Of a stretch of 27,662 bases of DNA, positions 7,446-13,791 are shown piece after piece. The position numbers and the translations under genes were made by a program. Positions within the stretch are counted from its first letter, which is position 1, and every line of letters begins with the position of its first letter. Source of the stretch: Candidatus Hestiella acidicharens (lineage in GTDB: Archaea > Thermoproteota > Thermoprotei_A > Sulfolobales > Acidilobaceae); contig WAJZ01000026.1 in assembly GCA_015523575.1 (NCBI GenBank), forward strand, positions 1 to 27,662, in the 5' to 3' direction. The notes beneath the pieces were generated by a model. It was not told where the DNA came from, made no database searches, and saw only the letters and a program-made list of their open reading frames with translations.

Positions 7446-8216
7446 ATGGTATCAAAAGCTACTGTGCTGATGATAGTGCTATTTGCTGCTACTTTAGTTT
7501 CATCTGGGATAGGGTTATACACATATTCTTCCTATTCTAAGCCGTTAAAAGCCTTGAGTTCCAACCCCTCAATGTTTAACCTTATGAACAAGGTTTCATA
7601 CCTTAAATACACTATCGATTCCCCCAAATTTGGAAAGATGTATGTTGTGGTGAATAACGACATAATGGGGCATAACGGGACTGCTTCATTATATAACGGA
7701 ACTACTAACAAGTTATTAGAAAAAATAATTTATAAATATGGCAATAATGGTCTGGTCAGTATGAAGGAAGTAATGGGAAACGTTACTATTCCTATGAATG
7801 CTACTTACTACAAGGCATTTTATACGAGCGAGTTTACTTTTACAAATCCCTATACTGGAGCAAAGACAATGTTACCTTTTCCTGGCATGGCTCCGATTTT
7901 AGGTGTTTATTATATAGGTAACCTATATAATATTAGCTGGAAGTACCTTTCAAGCGGGCAGCCTTCTAGGTCTTCCCCATATGCTAGCGTAAATATAGGA
8001 TTTGTGGAAGCACCCTTTAATGGCAAAACTTATAAAGCTATTGCAATAAGCATTGCACCATCAACAACAACGTTTAGTACCTCTACCACTACTTCAATAA
8101 GGCTTAGTGCAACAATAATATATATTAGTGGGGTTCCAGTCGCTTCACAGATGATCATAAGTGTTGGCGCTTCTAATTACCTAGTCTATAACTTAACGTC
8201 AATAAAGGTAAGCTAG
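7446..8216 (+). CDS. Secreted or membrane-anchored protein rich in N-glycosylation sites
   Basis: The 256-residue protein is not recognised. It begins with a hydrophobic segment (residues 5-24, VLMIVLFAATLVSSGIGLYT) typical of a signal anchor or signal peptide. The remainder is polar and strand-rich with six N-x-S/T sequons (NGT twice, NVT, NAT, NIS, NLT), as in crenarchaeal extracellular glycoproteins. A Thr/Ser-rich stretch, PSTTTFSTSTTTS, lies near residue 210. I start at ATG 7446 because GGGTGGA (7435-7441) is four bases upstream; the in-frame GTG at 7437 lies inside that site. It is probably surface-exposed, with no known partner in the window. Confidence 0.7.
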   Translation: MVSKATVLMIVLFAATLVSSGIGLYTYSSYSKPLKALSSNPSMFNLMNKVSYLKYTIDSPKFGKMYVVVNNDIMGHNGTASLYNGTTNKLLEKIIYKYGNNGLVSMKEVMGNVTIPMNATYYKAFYTSEFTFTNPYTGAKTMLPFPGMAPILGVYYIGNLYNISWKYLSSGQPSRSSPYASVNIGFVEAPFNGKTYKAIAISIAPSTTTFSTSTTTSIRLSATIIYISGVPVASQMIISVGASNYLVYNLTSIKVS

Positions 8217-8242
8217 ACCCTTAAGGACCGTTTAGTTGGGAA

Positions 8243-8602
8243 TTACTTTATACTTTTCACATTTCTTATTTTAGAAACTGGTAATATAAGCATGTTATCA
8301 TAAGGAGTTTTGTACATATCCTTATTTATCGAAATTTCGATAAGGGCGTCTACATCATCAAGAAACAGAGTAGCAAAGGATAGTATATTTTCGAACGTCG
8401 GGTCTCTAAATGATTTCCTGTAAGAGCTTATTTTAGGCTCATCAAGAAAGTGAATAAAGTATGATATCCTTTTGTAGAGCCTGATACCATCGCTGTTTAA
8501 TCTTTCATCCCTGCTGAAAAATGAATAATAGTTCTCAAGGAGTTTTATCAATATGTTTTTTATCTCCTTTATTGCTCCCTCAGAGCTTGCACCCTCCATC
8601 AT
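8243..8602 (-). CDS. Unknown 119-residue helical protein downstream of Taw1
   Basis: I do not recognise this protein. It is soluble, largely helical and rich in charged and aromatic residues (LLENYYSFFSRDERL; RLYKRISYFIHFLDE), with no cysteines and no nucleotide-binding motif. ATG 8602 follows GAGG by four bases, and a second ATG directly after it is equally spaced for use. It lies 41 bases downstream of taw1 on the same strand, so it may be the last gene of the trxB-taw1 unit. Its 3' end nearly meets the secreted-protein gene (26-base convergent gap). Confidence 0.6.
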   Translation of the reverse strand: MMEGASSEGAIKEIKNILIKLLENYYSFFSRDERLNSDGIRLYKRISYFIHFLDEPKISSYRKSFRDPTFENILSFATLFLDDVDALIEISINKDMYKTPYDNMLILPVSKIRNVKSIK

Positions 8603-8643
8603 TACGCCTCACTATCAGAGATGCGAGGTACCATCATTGGGAG

Positions 8644-9684
8644 CTATAATTCCTCCTCATATTCTCCTGGTTTGTCCTCATCTGGGGTCTTCCATCCCAT
8701 AGGACTACCATTTCCATACCTAACTGGTCTTTCAAGCTTACTTAATAGGACAACCCTACTGGCTTTGCTTCTACTAACTATTGGGTATGAAGTTTCTTTA
8801 CTAACCTTCTTTGCTAGGTATGATACCTCTTCAAAGCTAGGCATATTGGCTTTAGAGAGTCTAAGCTTGCTTGCCCCTATGTACATATATGCTTTCACTT
8901 CTATGTAGTCTGGCATTCCTAGTCTTACCAGCTTGCCAAAGCCATTTACTGCGTTGTCATTATCGTTAAATCCTTTAACATGTGTTATCCTATAGACGGT
9001 TGTGGATGAAAAGCTAGGCAACATCTCTAGCGTCTCGAGCGTTAGCTTCCATGCATTTGGAACTATTGGCCTATTGAAGAATTTATAAGTTTCCTCGTTC
9101 CATGCCTCAAGGCTTACATAGATCTGTGAGGGTTCCTCCTCAAGGTTTGCTAGCACATCCGGTCTGACAGCCCTTGTCACGAGGAATGTTGTTATTCCTC
9201 TCTTGTGGAACTCTTTTATAAGCTCCCCTAACCTGGGATACAGGGTTGCCTCGCCCGTGAGGCTAATTGCTACATGTTTTGGGTTCATGGCCTCTTCATA
9301 TTTCTTTAAATCTACGCCAGGTCTACCTTTGTAACCGCTCATAAGCCTTCTATATTCCTTTATTGCGTTATCAACAATAAATTTAGGGTCATCATTGAAC
9401 GGCAAACGGGTCTCATCCCATTCGAGACCTACATCTTGTGGTCTTAGCCTCCAGCAATGTATACAAGCGTTCCAGCACCAATGGTTTGTAACGCTTAATT
9501 GTATGCATCTATGGCTTTCTATTCCATAGAACTTTGATTTATAGCAAAACCTATTCTCCACCATAGCTGCATGGTTCCAGAAGCACTTCTTTACAGAGCT
9601 GTGATTGCCTATAATATGGTAGCCTTGTTTTTTTAACCTTTGGTTAAGGGCGTCATATACATCAATATTAATGGCATCATTCAT
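8644..9684 (-). CDS. taw1: tRNA 4-demethylwyosine synthase Taw1 (TYW1 family, radical SAM)
   Basis: This radical-SAM enzyme condenses N1-methylguanosine-37 of tRNA-Phe with pyruvate carbons to make the tricyclic 4-demethylwyosine. The SAM-cluster motif is C70-x3-C74-x2-C77 (CWNACIHCW). The second 4Fe-4S cluster has its three cysteines at C34, C47 and C60, spaced 13 and 13 as in characterised archaeal Taw1. The substrate-pocket segment AISLTGEATLYPRLGELI follows near residue 128. The length of 346 residues is normal for the archaeal flavodoxin-less form. ATG 9684 lies just after the thioredoxin reductase stop, with GAGGG inside the upstream gene's end. No other wyosine gene is in the window. 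Confidence 0.93.
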   Translation of the reverse strand: MNDAINIDVYDALNQRLKKQGYHIIGNHSSVKKCFWNHAAMVENRFCYKSKFYGIESHRCIQLSVTNHWCWNACIHCWRLRPQDVGLEWDETRLPFNDDPKFIVDNAIKEYRRLMSGYKGRPGVDLKKYEEAMNPKHVAISLTGEATLYPRLGELIKEFHKRGITTFLVTRAVRPDVLANLEEEPSQIYVSLEAWNEETYKFFNRPIVPNAWKLTLETLEMLPSFSSTTVYRITHVKGFNDNDNAVNGFGKLVRLGMPDYIEVKAYMYIGASKLRLSKANMPSFEEVSYLAKKVSKETSYPIVSRSKASRVVLLSKLERPVRYGNGSPMGWKTPDEDKPGEYEEEL

Positions 9685-9689
9685 CTATT

Positions 9690-10682
9690 TTATCCCTCTA
9701 AAAGGCCTTTTTCTGTAAGATATGTATATGCACTATAGGCAGCTATTGAGCCGGAAGCCGCTGCTGTAACTATTTGCCTAAATCCCTTCCACTTGCTTGT
9801 GGCATCGCCAGCAGCGAATACTCCTGGTATGTTAGTTCTCATCCAATCATCTACTTTGATATATCCGTCTTCATCCGTTTCCAATCCTAGGGATTTATAC
9901 CACTCCTTAGGTGGTTCGAACCCTATCTCTATAAATATACCATCTATTGGTATTTCTCTTCTTTCATGAGATACCTTGTTTTCTATAATAGCACTTTTAA
10001 CTAGGCCTTCTCCCCTTATTTCTGTCACAATAGTATTATATAGTGGCTTTATGTTTTTCTTCTCTAACACCCTTTTGACATAAAAAGGTTTTGCTCTGAA
10101 TTGGTCTCTTCTATGAACAAGGTAAACCATGCTTACGTAGTCACTAAGCAATAATGAACCTTCAAGGGCGGCATCTCCACCCCCTACTACAATCACGCTT
10201 TTTTTCCCTTTATAAAGCGGAGCATCACAGATGCTACAGTAGCTAACACCCTTACCGGTAAATTCCTTTTCTCCTGGGACGTTCAACTTTCTCCTCTTAG
10301 AGCCAACCGCCATTATAATGGTCTTGGTATATACATCTAGGTCATTTGTTCCAATAACATGATATTCTCCATTGTTATCTTTATTAAATCCTTTTACTGT
10401 TATATACTCATATACCGGCACATTGAAAAGTTTTTCTGCATGTTGCCTAAACCTTGAAACAAGCTCTGATGCTTTTATGGAAAGTGTTGCTGGATAATCG
10501 TCAACTACATCAGTTAGGTTTAGCTGTCCTCCCACTTCTTCACTAACAATTGCTGTCTTTAATAAAAACCTTGATGCATAGACTGCTGCAGAAAATCCTG
10601 CTGGTCCGGCTCCTATTATTAATACATCATAGTGCTCTTTCTTGGGTGGCTTAATGATTTTCTTTCCAAGCCTTAAAGACAT
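9690..10682 (-). CDS. trxB: Thioredoxin reductase (FAD/NAD(P)H disulfide reductase)
   Basis: This 330-residue flavoprotein reduces thioredoxin- or glutaredoxin-like partners. It has the FAD motif DVLIIGAGPAGFSAAVYASR (residues 19-38), the redox pair C149-x2-C152 (YCSICDAP), and a second Rossmann motif VVVGGGDAALEGSLLL. HRRDQFRA is typical of NADPH-binding members. The C-terminus has the FAD contact PGVFAAGDAT. I start at ATG 10682, eight bases after GGAGG; an open frame reaches a further 18 codons upstream, but the extension crosses the likely TATA box (10717-10724) and has no ribosome site. taw1 follows after five bases. Confidence 0.94.
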   Translation of the reverse strand: MSLRLGKKIIKPPKKEHYDVLIIGAGPAGFSAAVYASRFLLKTAIVSEEVGGQLNLTDVVDDYPATLSIKASELVSRFRQHAEKLFNVPVYEYITVKGFNKDNNGEYHVIGTNDLDVYTKTIIMAVGSKRRKLNVPGEKEFTGKGVSYCSICDAPLYKGKKSVIVVGGGDAALEGSLLLSDYVSMVYLVHRRDQFRAKPFYVKRVLEKKNIKPLYNTIVTEIRGEGLVKSAIIENKVSHERREIPIDGIFIEIGFEPPKEWYKSLGLETDEDGYIKVDDWMRTNIPGVFAAGDATSKWKGFRQIVTAAASGSIAAYSAYTYLTEKGLLEG

Positions 10683-10716
10683 CTCAGCATCCTCCTTCGT
10701 AAAGGGAGAAATGAAG

Positions 10717-10724
10717 CTTATAAA
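10717..10724 (-). promoter_or_regulatory. TATA box for the trxB-taw1 unit
   Basis: On the minus strand TTTATAAG lies about 38 bases before the chosen trxB start, predicting transcription from about 10695 and a short leader carrying GGAGG. The position argues against the longer upstream start. Confidence 0.55.
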
Positions 10725-10761
10725 TTGTAGTACCAAAAATTGATGTTTTCTTGGTTTATAG

Positions 10762-11430
10762 TTAAATTAATGTATGACCGATCATTTTCTTCGACTTGAC
10801 AAATTCTATTAGGTTTCTTTGATGCCTAATAGCAGCTTCCCTAGCTGCTTCTGGATCACCTCTTGCTATGGCCTCATAGATTTTCCAATGTTCTTCTATT
10901 TCTTCATTTATCCTGCTTGCTGAAGCAAAGAGGTCAATCTTGAGAACAGCAAGTTTATTCCTTATATCTTTAAGTATATCTCTGAGATATTCATTGCCGC
11001 TCATTTCGGCTACTAAATCATGAAATTCTGTGTTGATTTTTGCTGCAGCTAAGGGGTCGTTCTTGTCAATTTTTCTCATCATCTCAGCTTTTTCTCTTAG
11101 CTTCTTCAGCAATTCTTTATTTTTATTGCTGGCAGCTCTCTCTGCGGCATAACCTTCAAGGACAACTCTAACTTCAAATAACTTTATTATTTGTTCCTTT
11201 GTTAAAAAGTTCACATGATATCCATCACTCATCCTTACAACTAAGCCCTCTTTTTCTAATTTATGAAGAGCCTCTCTAACAGGTGTTCTACTTACGTCAT
11301 AGATCTTGGCTAAGTAGGTTTCGCTTAGTTTATCCTTTGGTTCAAACCTTCTGTTCAATATATCCTTCTTCAGCAACTCATAAATTATGTCTGTAAACTT
11401 TGCCTGTTTGGTGCTTTCTTTTCTTATCAA
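10762..11430 (-). CDS. GntR-family transcriptional regulator (FadR/FCD type)
   Basis: This is a 222-residue DNA-binding regulator. The N-terminal winged helix-turn-helix is typical GntR: LKKDILNRRFEPKDKLSETY, then YDVSRTPVREALHKLEKEGL (near residues 45-64). The C-terminal all-helical FCD domain carries the histidine positions that often hold a metal and acid ligand (NTEFHDLVAE, EEHWKIYEA, IRHQRNLIEF). Such regulators usually sense organic acids. FadR-type proteins are common in bacteria and patchy in archaea, so past transfer is possible. The start is TTG 11430, without a clear ribosome site; an AT-rich promoter with TATA-like sequence lies near 11462-11478. trxB follows but has its own promoter. 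Confidence 0.85.
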   Translation of the reverse strand: MIRKESTKQAKFTDIIYELLKKDILNRRFEPKDKLSETYLAKIYDVSRTPVREALHKLEKEGLVVRMSDGYHVNFLTKEQIIKLFEVRVVLEGYAAERAASNKNKELLKKLREKAEMMRKIDKNDPLAAAKINTEFHDLVAEMSGNEYLRDILKDIRNKLAVLKIDLFASASRINEEIEEHWKIYEAIARGDPEAAREAAIRHQRNLIEFVKSKKMIGHTLI

Positions 11431-11664
11431 GTCGATTCGCCCGGTTTTTTTGTGCAGGCTTTAAAATTTATATTTATTATCATTTTTTATTAACAATATT
11501 TTAATATAAGATACTATTTATGTCTCTTTGTTTCTATCTAGCTTGGCGTGATCCATAAAGGAATAAAGACGGGGAAAAGGTGTTAGTTTAAAAGGTTCAA
11601 TAATGATGACTAGAGCCTTGCCATGGAAATATTTTAGGCTACGCAAAAAGAAGAAAAAGGTAGA
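11431..11664. other. AT-rich intergenic region with no convincing gene
   Basis: This 234-base stretch holds the AT-rich promoter region of the GntR gene (about 11450-11520). On plus it also contains a lysine-rich micro-ORF from 11603 that runs into the ribbon-helix-helix gene and ends at 11713 (36 codons). A C-box-like ATGATGA at 11603 has no suitably placed D box. No tRNA or clear repeat was seen. Confidence 0.4.
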
Positions 11665-11940
11665 TCAGGTTTTCTTAATCCTACCCATTACTGAATCTAT
11701 TTCATCTTTGTAAGCTTTTATGATCTCTTTCCAGTGATGGTCTATGATATCTGGATTGTTGCTTAGTATGTAATAGAGGGCAAGCTTTATCGAAAGCCTA
11801 ACGAAAGAACTTTTGGAAATACCATATTTTTCTGAGAGGTCGTTTAGGAGGCTCATCTCATAGGGGGATACCTTAGCACTTATGGTTATGTCATTTGTTG
11901 GCTTAAATTCAAGCTTTATAGTTTGTCCTCTGTATTCCAT
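11665..11940 (-). CDS. Small ribbon-helix-helix-like protein
   Basis: This is a 91-residue protein with the layout of a ribbon-helix-helix DNA-binding protein. A strand segment ITISAKVSPYEMSLLNDLSE is followed by EKYGISKSSFVRLSIKLALY, where GISKSSFVR resembles the turn and second helix. A charged helical tail follows. A role as a small repressor is likely by family only; the target is unknown. I start at ATG 11940 because AGGTG (11953-11949) lies eight bases upstream and the TATA box at 11988-11994 predicts transcription from about 11966. The ATG at 11979, which would add 13 residues, would fall upstream of that transcription start. Confidence 0.65.
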   Translation of the reverse strand: MEYRGQTIKLEFKPTNDITISAKVSPYEMSLLNDLSEKYGISKSSFVRLSIKLALYYILSNNPDIIDHHWKEIIKAYKDEIDSVMGRIKKT

Positions 11941-11987
11941 AATGGCTACACCTGTAAATTGGGGAGTAGTGTTCACCATAATTTTGG

Positions 11988-11994
11988 TTATATA
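11988..11994 (-). promoter_or_regulatory. TATA box of the ribbon-helix-helix-like gene
   Basis: On the minus strand TATATAA (within CTATATAACC) lies about 50 bases before ATG 11940. The spacing gives a leader of roughly 25 bases with an AGGTG site and decides the start codon choice. Confidence 0.5.
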
Positions 11995-12086
11995 GGAAAT
12001 TAAATGTGTTTACCCCAGGTTAACGTCCTTTCTTTTTAAATACTTTAAAATATGGTTCTGCTTTTAAGCGCTTATGAAGGCCAAAT

Positions 12087-12659
12087 TTATAACAGCAGCT
12101 CTTCTATAGCACTTTTAACATCAGCATCTCTTCTTAATGCGTCCTCTATTATAATGGATTTTCCTCTGTACAGCTTGATCCCATCTTCTTCTAATGCCTT
12201 GAATTCACCTTCGAATACCTTCTTTGAGTTTTCTTTTAGAGTCCCAAGTTCAAACCTTGTGCAGTAAAAATCTTTTGTATCATCTCCTTTACCTAGAAAT
12301 TCATCTCCTTTACTTATGTAGAGCCTCTTCGTCTCTAGCGCTAGGCATAACCTTAATCTTCCCTTTCTGCACAATATAGAGTTCTTCTTTGGTACATATG
12401 CGATATTGTTGCCACAAATGTGCCTTAAATAATTGAGGTGCGTTGAAAAATCTTTGTAATCCCTATATATAAATGTTGATAGAAGTGAAGTAGAGGCAAA
12501 AATAACTGAAAGTGTTACATAATATGTAAGCCTATATGAAGGAAAGTAAAAGTAAACGAAGCAAAATAGTACAACGTCTATTGACACGTCAATTAAAAGA
12601 AGGAATAACATTTTTTTTAGATAAAAACTCAGAATGTTATCCTTGACAATCTTTGTCAT
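12087..12659 (-). CDS. Two-helix membrane protein downstream of uL11, unknown
   Basis: I do not recognise this 190-residue protein. Two hydrophobic helices lie near residues 17-39 (MLFLLLIDVSIDVVLFCF...) and 44-66. A soluble domain of about 120 residues with alternating strands and charged turns follows (for example LCLALETKRLYISKGDEFLG). The topology suggests a membrane-anchored domain on one face of the membrane. It begins 27 bases after the uL11 stop on the same strand with only a weak ribosome site (GATGA), so it may be cotranscribed with uL11. No catalytic motif was found. Confidence 0.6.
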   Translation of the reverse strand: MTKIVKDNILSFYLKKMLFLLLIDVSIDVVLFCFVYFYFPSYRLTYYVTLSVIFASTSLLSTFIYRDYKDFSTHLNYLRHICGNNIAYVPKKNSILCRKGRLRLCLALETKRLYISKGDEFLGKGDDTKDFYCTRFELGTLKENSKKVFEGEFKALEEDGIKLYRGKSIIIEDALRRDADVKSAIEELLL

Positions 12660-12686
12660 TTTTCATCATTTAGTATTGTGAGTTAG

Positions 12687-13193
12687 TTAATCTAGCCATT
12701 TGTCTTCATATGCATCTAATATATCCTTGTATTGTCCCTTCTCTATGCCTTCTATTACCTCTTTAGGATCCTTGTTGTCTACGGTGAGACCTATGCTCCT
12801 TGCAGTCCCTAGAATAGATTTAACTGCTGAGGCCAAGCTTTTCGATAACATCTTTGGTTTTGATCTTATTGCTATTTGAATTATTTTTTCCAATGTTATA
12901 TCTCCTACCTTGTTATGCCCTGGATCGCCACTGGGTTCAGAAGCACCAGCTTCCTTTAGAAGGAGGGCAGTAATGGTTGGTATTCCAACTTCTATATTAT
13001 AATTTTTGTTAGAAGTATTTACAACTATCTTAACAGGGATAGTCATTCCTTTAAAGTCCTTTGTCTTTTCATTTATTTCCTGCACAACTTTCTTTACGTC
13101 CAGTCCTAGTGAGGATAGAGTCGGGCCTAGAGGTGGTCCAGGCCTTGCCTCTCCACCTTCTATTTGTATGGTTATTACTTTTTCCTGTGGCAT
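12687..13193 (-). CDS. rpl11: Ribosomal protein uL11
   Basis: This protein of the large-subunit GTPase centre, at the base of the stalk, binds 23S rRNA with its C-terminal domain. The N-terminus has the expected [20 protein letters not shown], with the proline-rich hinge to the factor-binding face. The C-terminal domain has the archaeal [14 protein letters not shown] segment and [12 protein letters not shown]. The predicted length is 168 residues. I use ATG 13193, with AAGGTTG just upstream; an in-frame TTG at 13202 would add MIK but overlaps that site. The gene stands apart from the uL1-uL10-P1 cluster, as is usual in many Thermoproteota. Confidence 0.96.
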   Translation of the reverse strand: MPQEKVITIQIEGGEARPGPPLGPTLSSLGLDVKKVVQEINEKTKDFKGMTIPVKIVVNTSNKNYNIEVGIPTITALLLKEAGASEPSGDPGHNKVGDITLEKIIQIAIRSKPKMLSKSLASAVKSILGTARSIGLTVDNKDPKEVIEGIEKGQYKDILDAYEDKWLD

Positions 13194-13233
13194 CTTGATC
13201 AACCTTCCGTTGCTAATTAGGTTATCGTTTCGT

Positions 13234-13241
13234 TATTAAAT
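13234..13241 (-). promoter_or_regulatory. TATA box of uL11
   Basis: On the minus strand TTTAATAA lies about 40 bases before ATG 13193, predicting transcription from about 13211 and a short leader with the GGAAGG site. Confidence 0.45.
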
Positions 13242-13310
13242 CTTTTATTGGATTTAAGATAAAGAAATTATTTCAGATTTTCAAGTTGTTAAATATAGCT
13301 TGAAATGCTT

Positions 13311-13700
13311 TTATGGCCAGGCGCCGGATGCAAGAACTAGGCTGAGTACATCTTTTATGTTAGCAACACCCAATATCTTTTTGTGTTCATCCAATATAGG
13401 GATGTGCCTTATATTAGCTTCAACCATTTTGTATGCAACTGCAACTATAGGTTCATCTATATTCGCTGTTATTAGCTTACTGCTCATGTACCTTGAAACA
13501 GGGGTTTCTAATGGTGCATCTTCGGCTATAGCCCTTACCAGGTCCCTCTCTGTAAAAATTCCGCTTATTTCATTGGACTTAATAACAATAACGCTATCAA
13601 TATTTTTTTCTTTCATAATCTTAGCTATTTTGTTTAAAGGAGTGTTATAATCTACCATGATAGCCTTTTCTTTTGCAATGATGTCCTTTAAAGATACCAA
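13311..13700 (-). CDS. CBS-domain pair protein
   Basis: A 129-residue stand-alone Bateman module. Two CBS repeats are visible: residues about 7-63, with TPLNKIAKIMKEKNIDSVIV and GIFTERDLVRAIAE, and about 68-125, with EPIVAVAYKMVEANIRHIPI and GVANIKDVLSL. Such proteins usually bind adenosyl ligands (AMP, ATP, SAM) and act as energy or redox sensors, often regulating a partner. None is fused here. TTG 13700 follows AAGGTG by about eight bases. It is divergent from the GAPOR gene across a 91-base AT-rich promoter region, so the two may be coregulated, though nothing visible proves it. Confidence 0.88.
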   Translation of the reverse strand: MVSLKDIIAKEKAIMVDYNTPLNKIAKIMKEKNIDSVIVIKSNEISGIFTERDLVRAIAEDAPLETPVSRYMSSKLITANIDEPIVAVAYKMVEANIRHIPILDEHKKILGVANIKDVLSLVLASGAWP

Positions 13701-13791
13701 TGCTTACACCTTTCATATATTTAATATATAGCATTTATATTTTTAACTCTTGCCTTCTAATAGAGCTATGAAAAAATAATAGTGAGAAGAA

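Noticed and set aside
10683..10736. 18-codon N-terminal extension of thioredoxin reductase
   Set aside because: It would cross the likely TATA box, lacks a ribosome site, and the ATG at 10682 has a near-perfect GGAGG in front.
11603..11694. Possible C/D box small RNA (ATGATGA at 11603, CTGA near 11690)
   Set aside because: The boxes are about 90 bases apart with no internal D'/C' pair, which is too long for an archaeal C/D RNA.
12629..12668. C-box-like ATGATGA and CTGA on minus at the uL11 downstream gene start
   Set aside because: Spacing of about 35 bases is too short for a double-guide RNA and the site overlaps a coding start.
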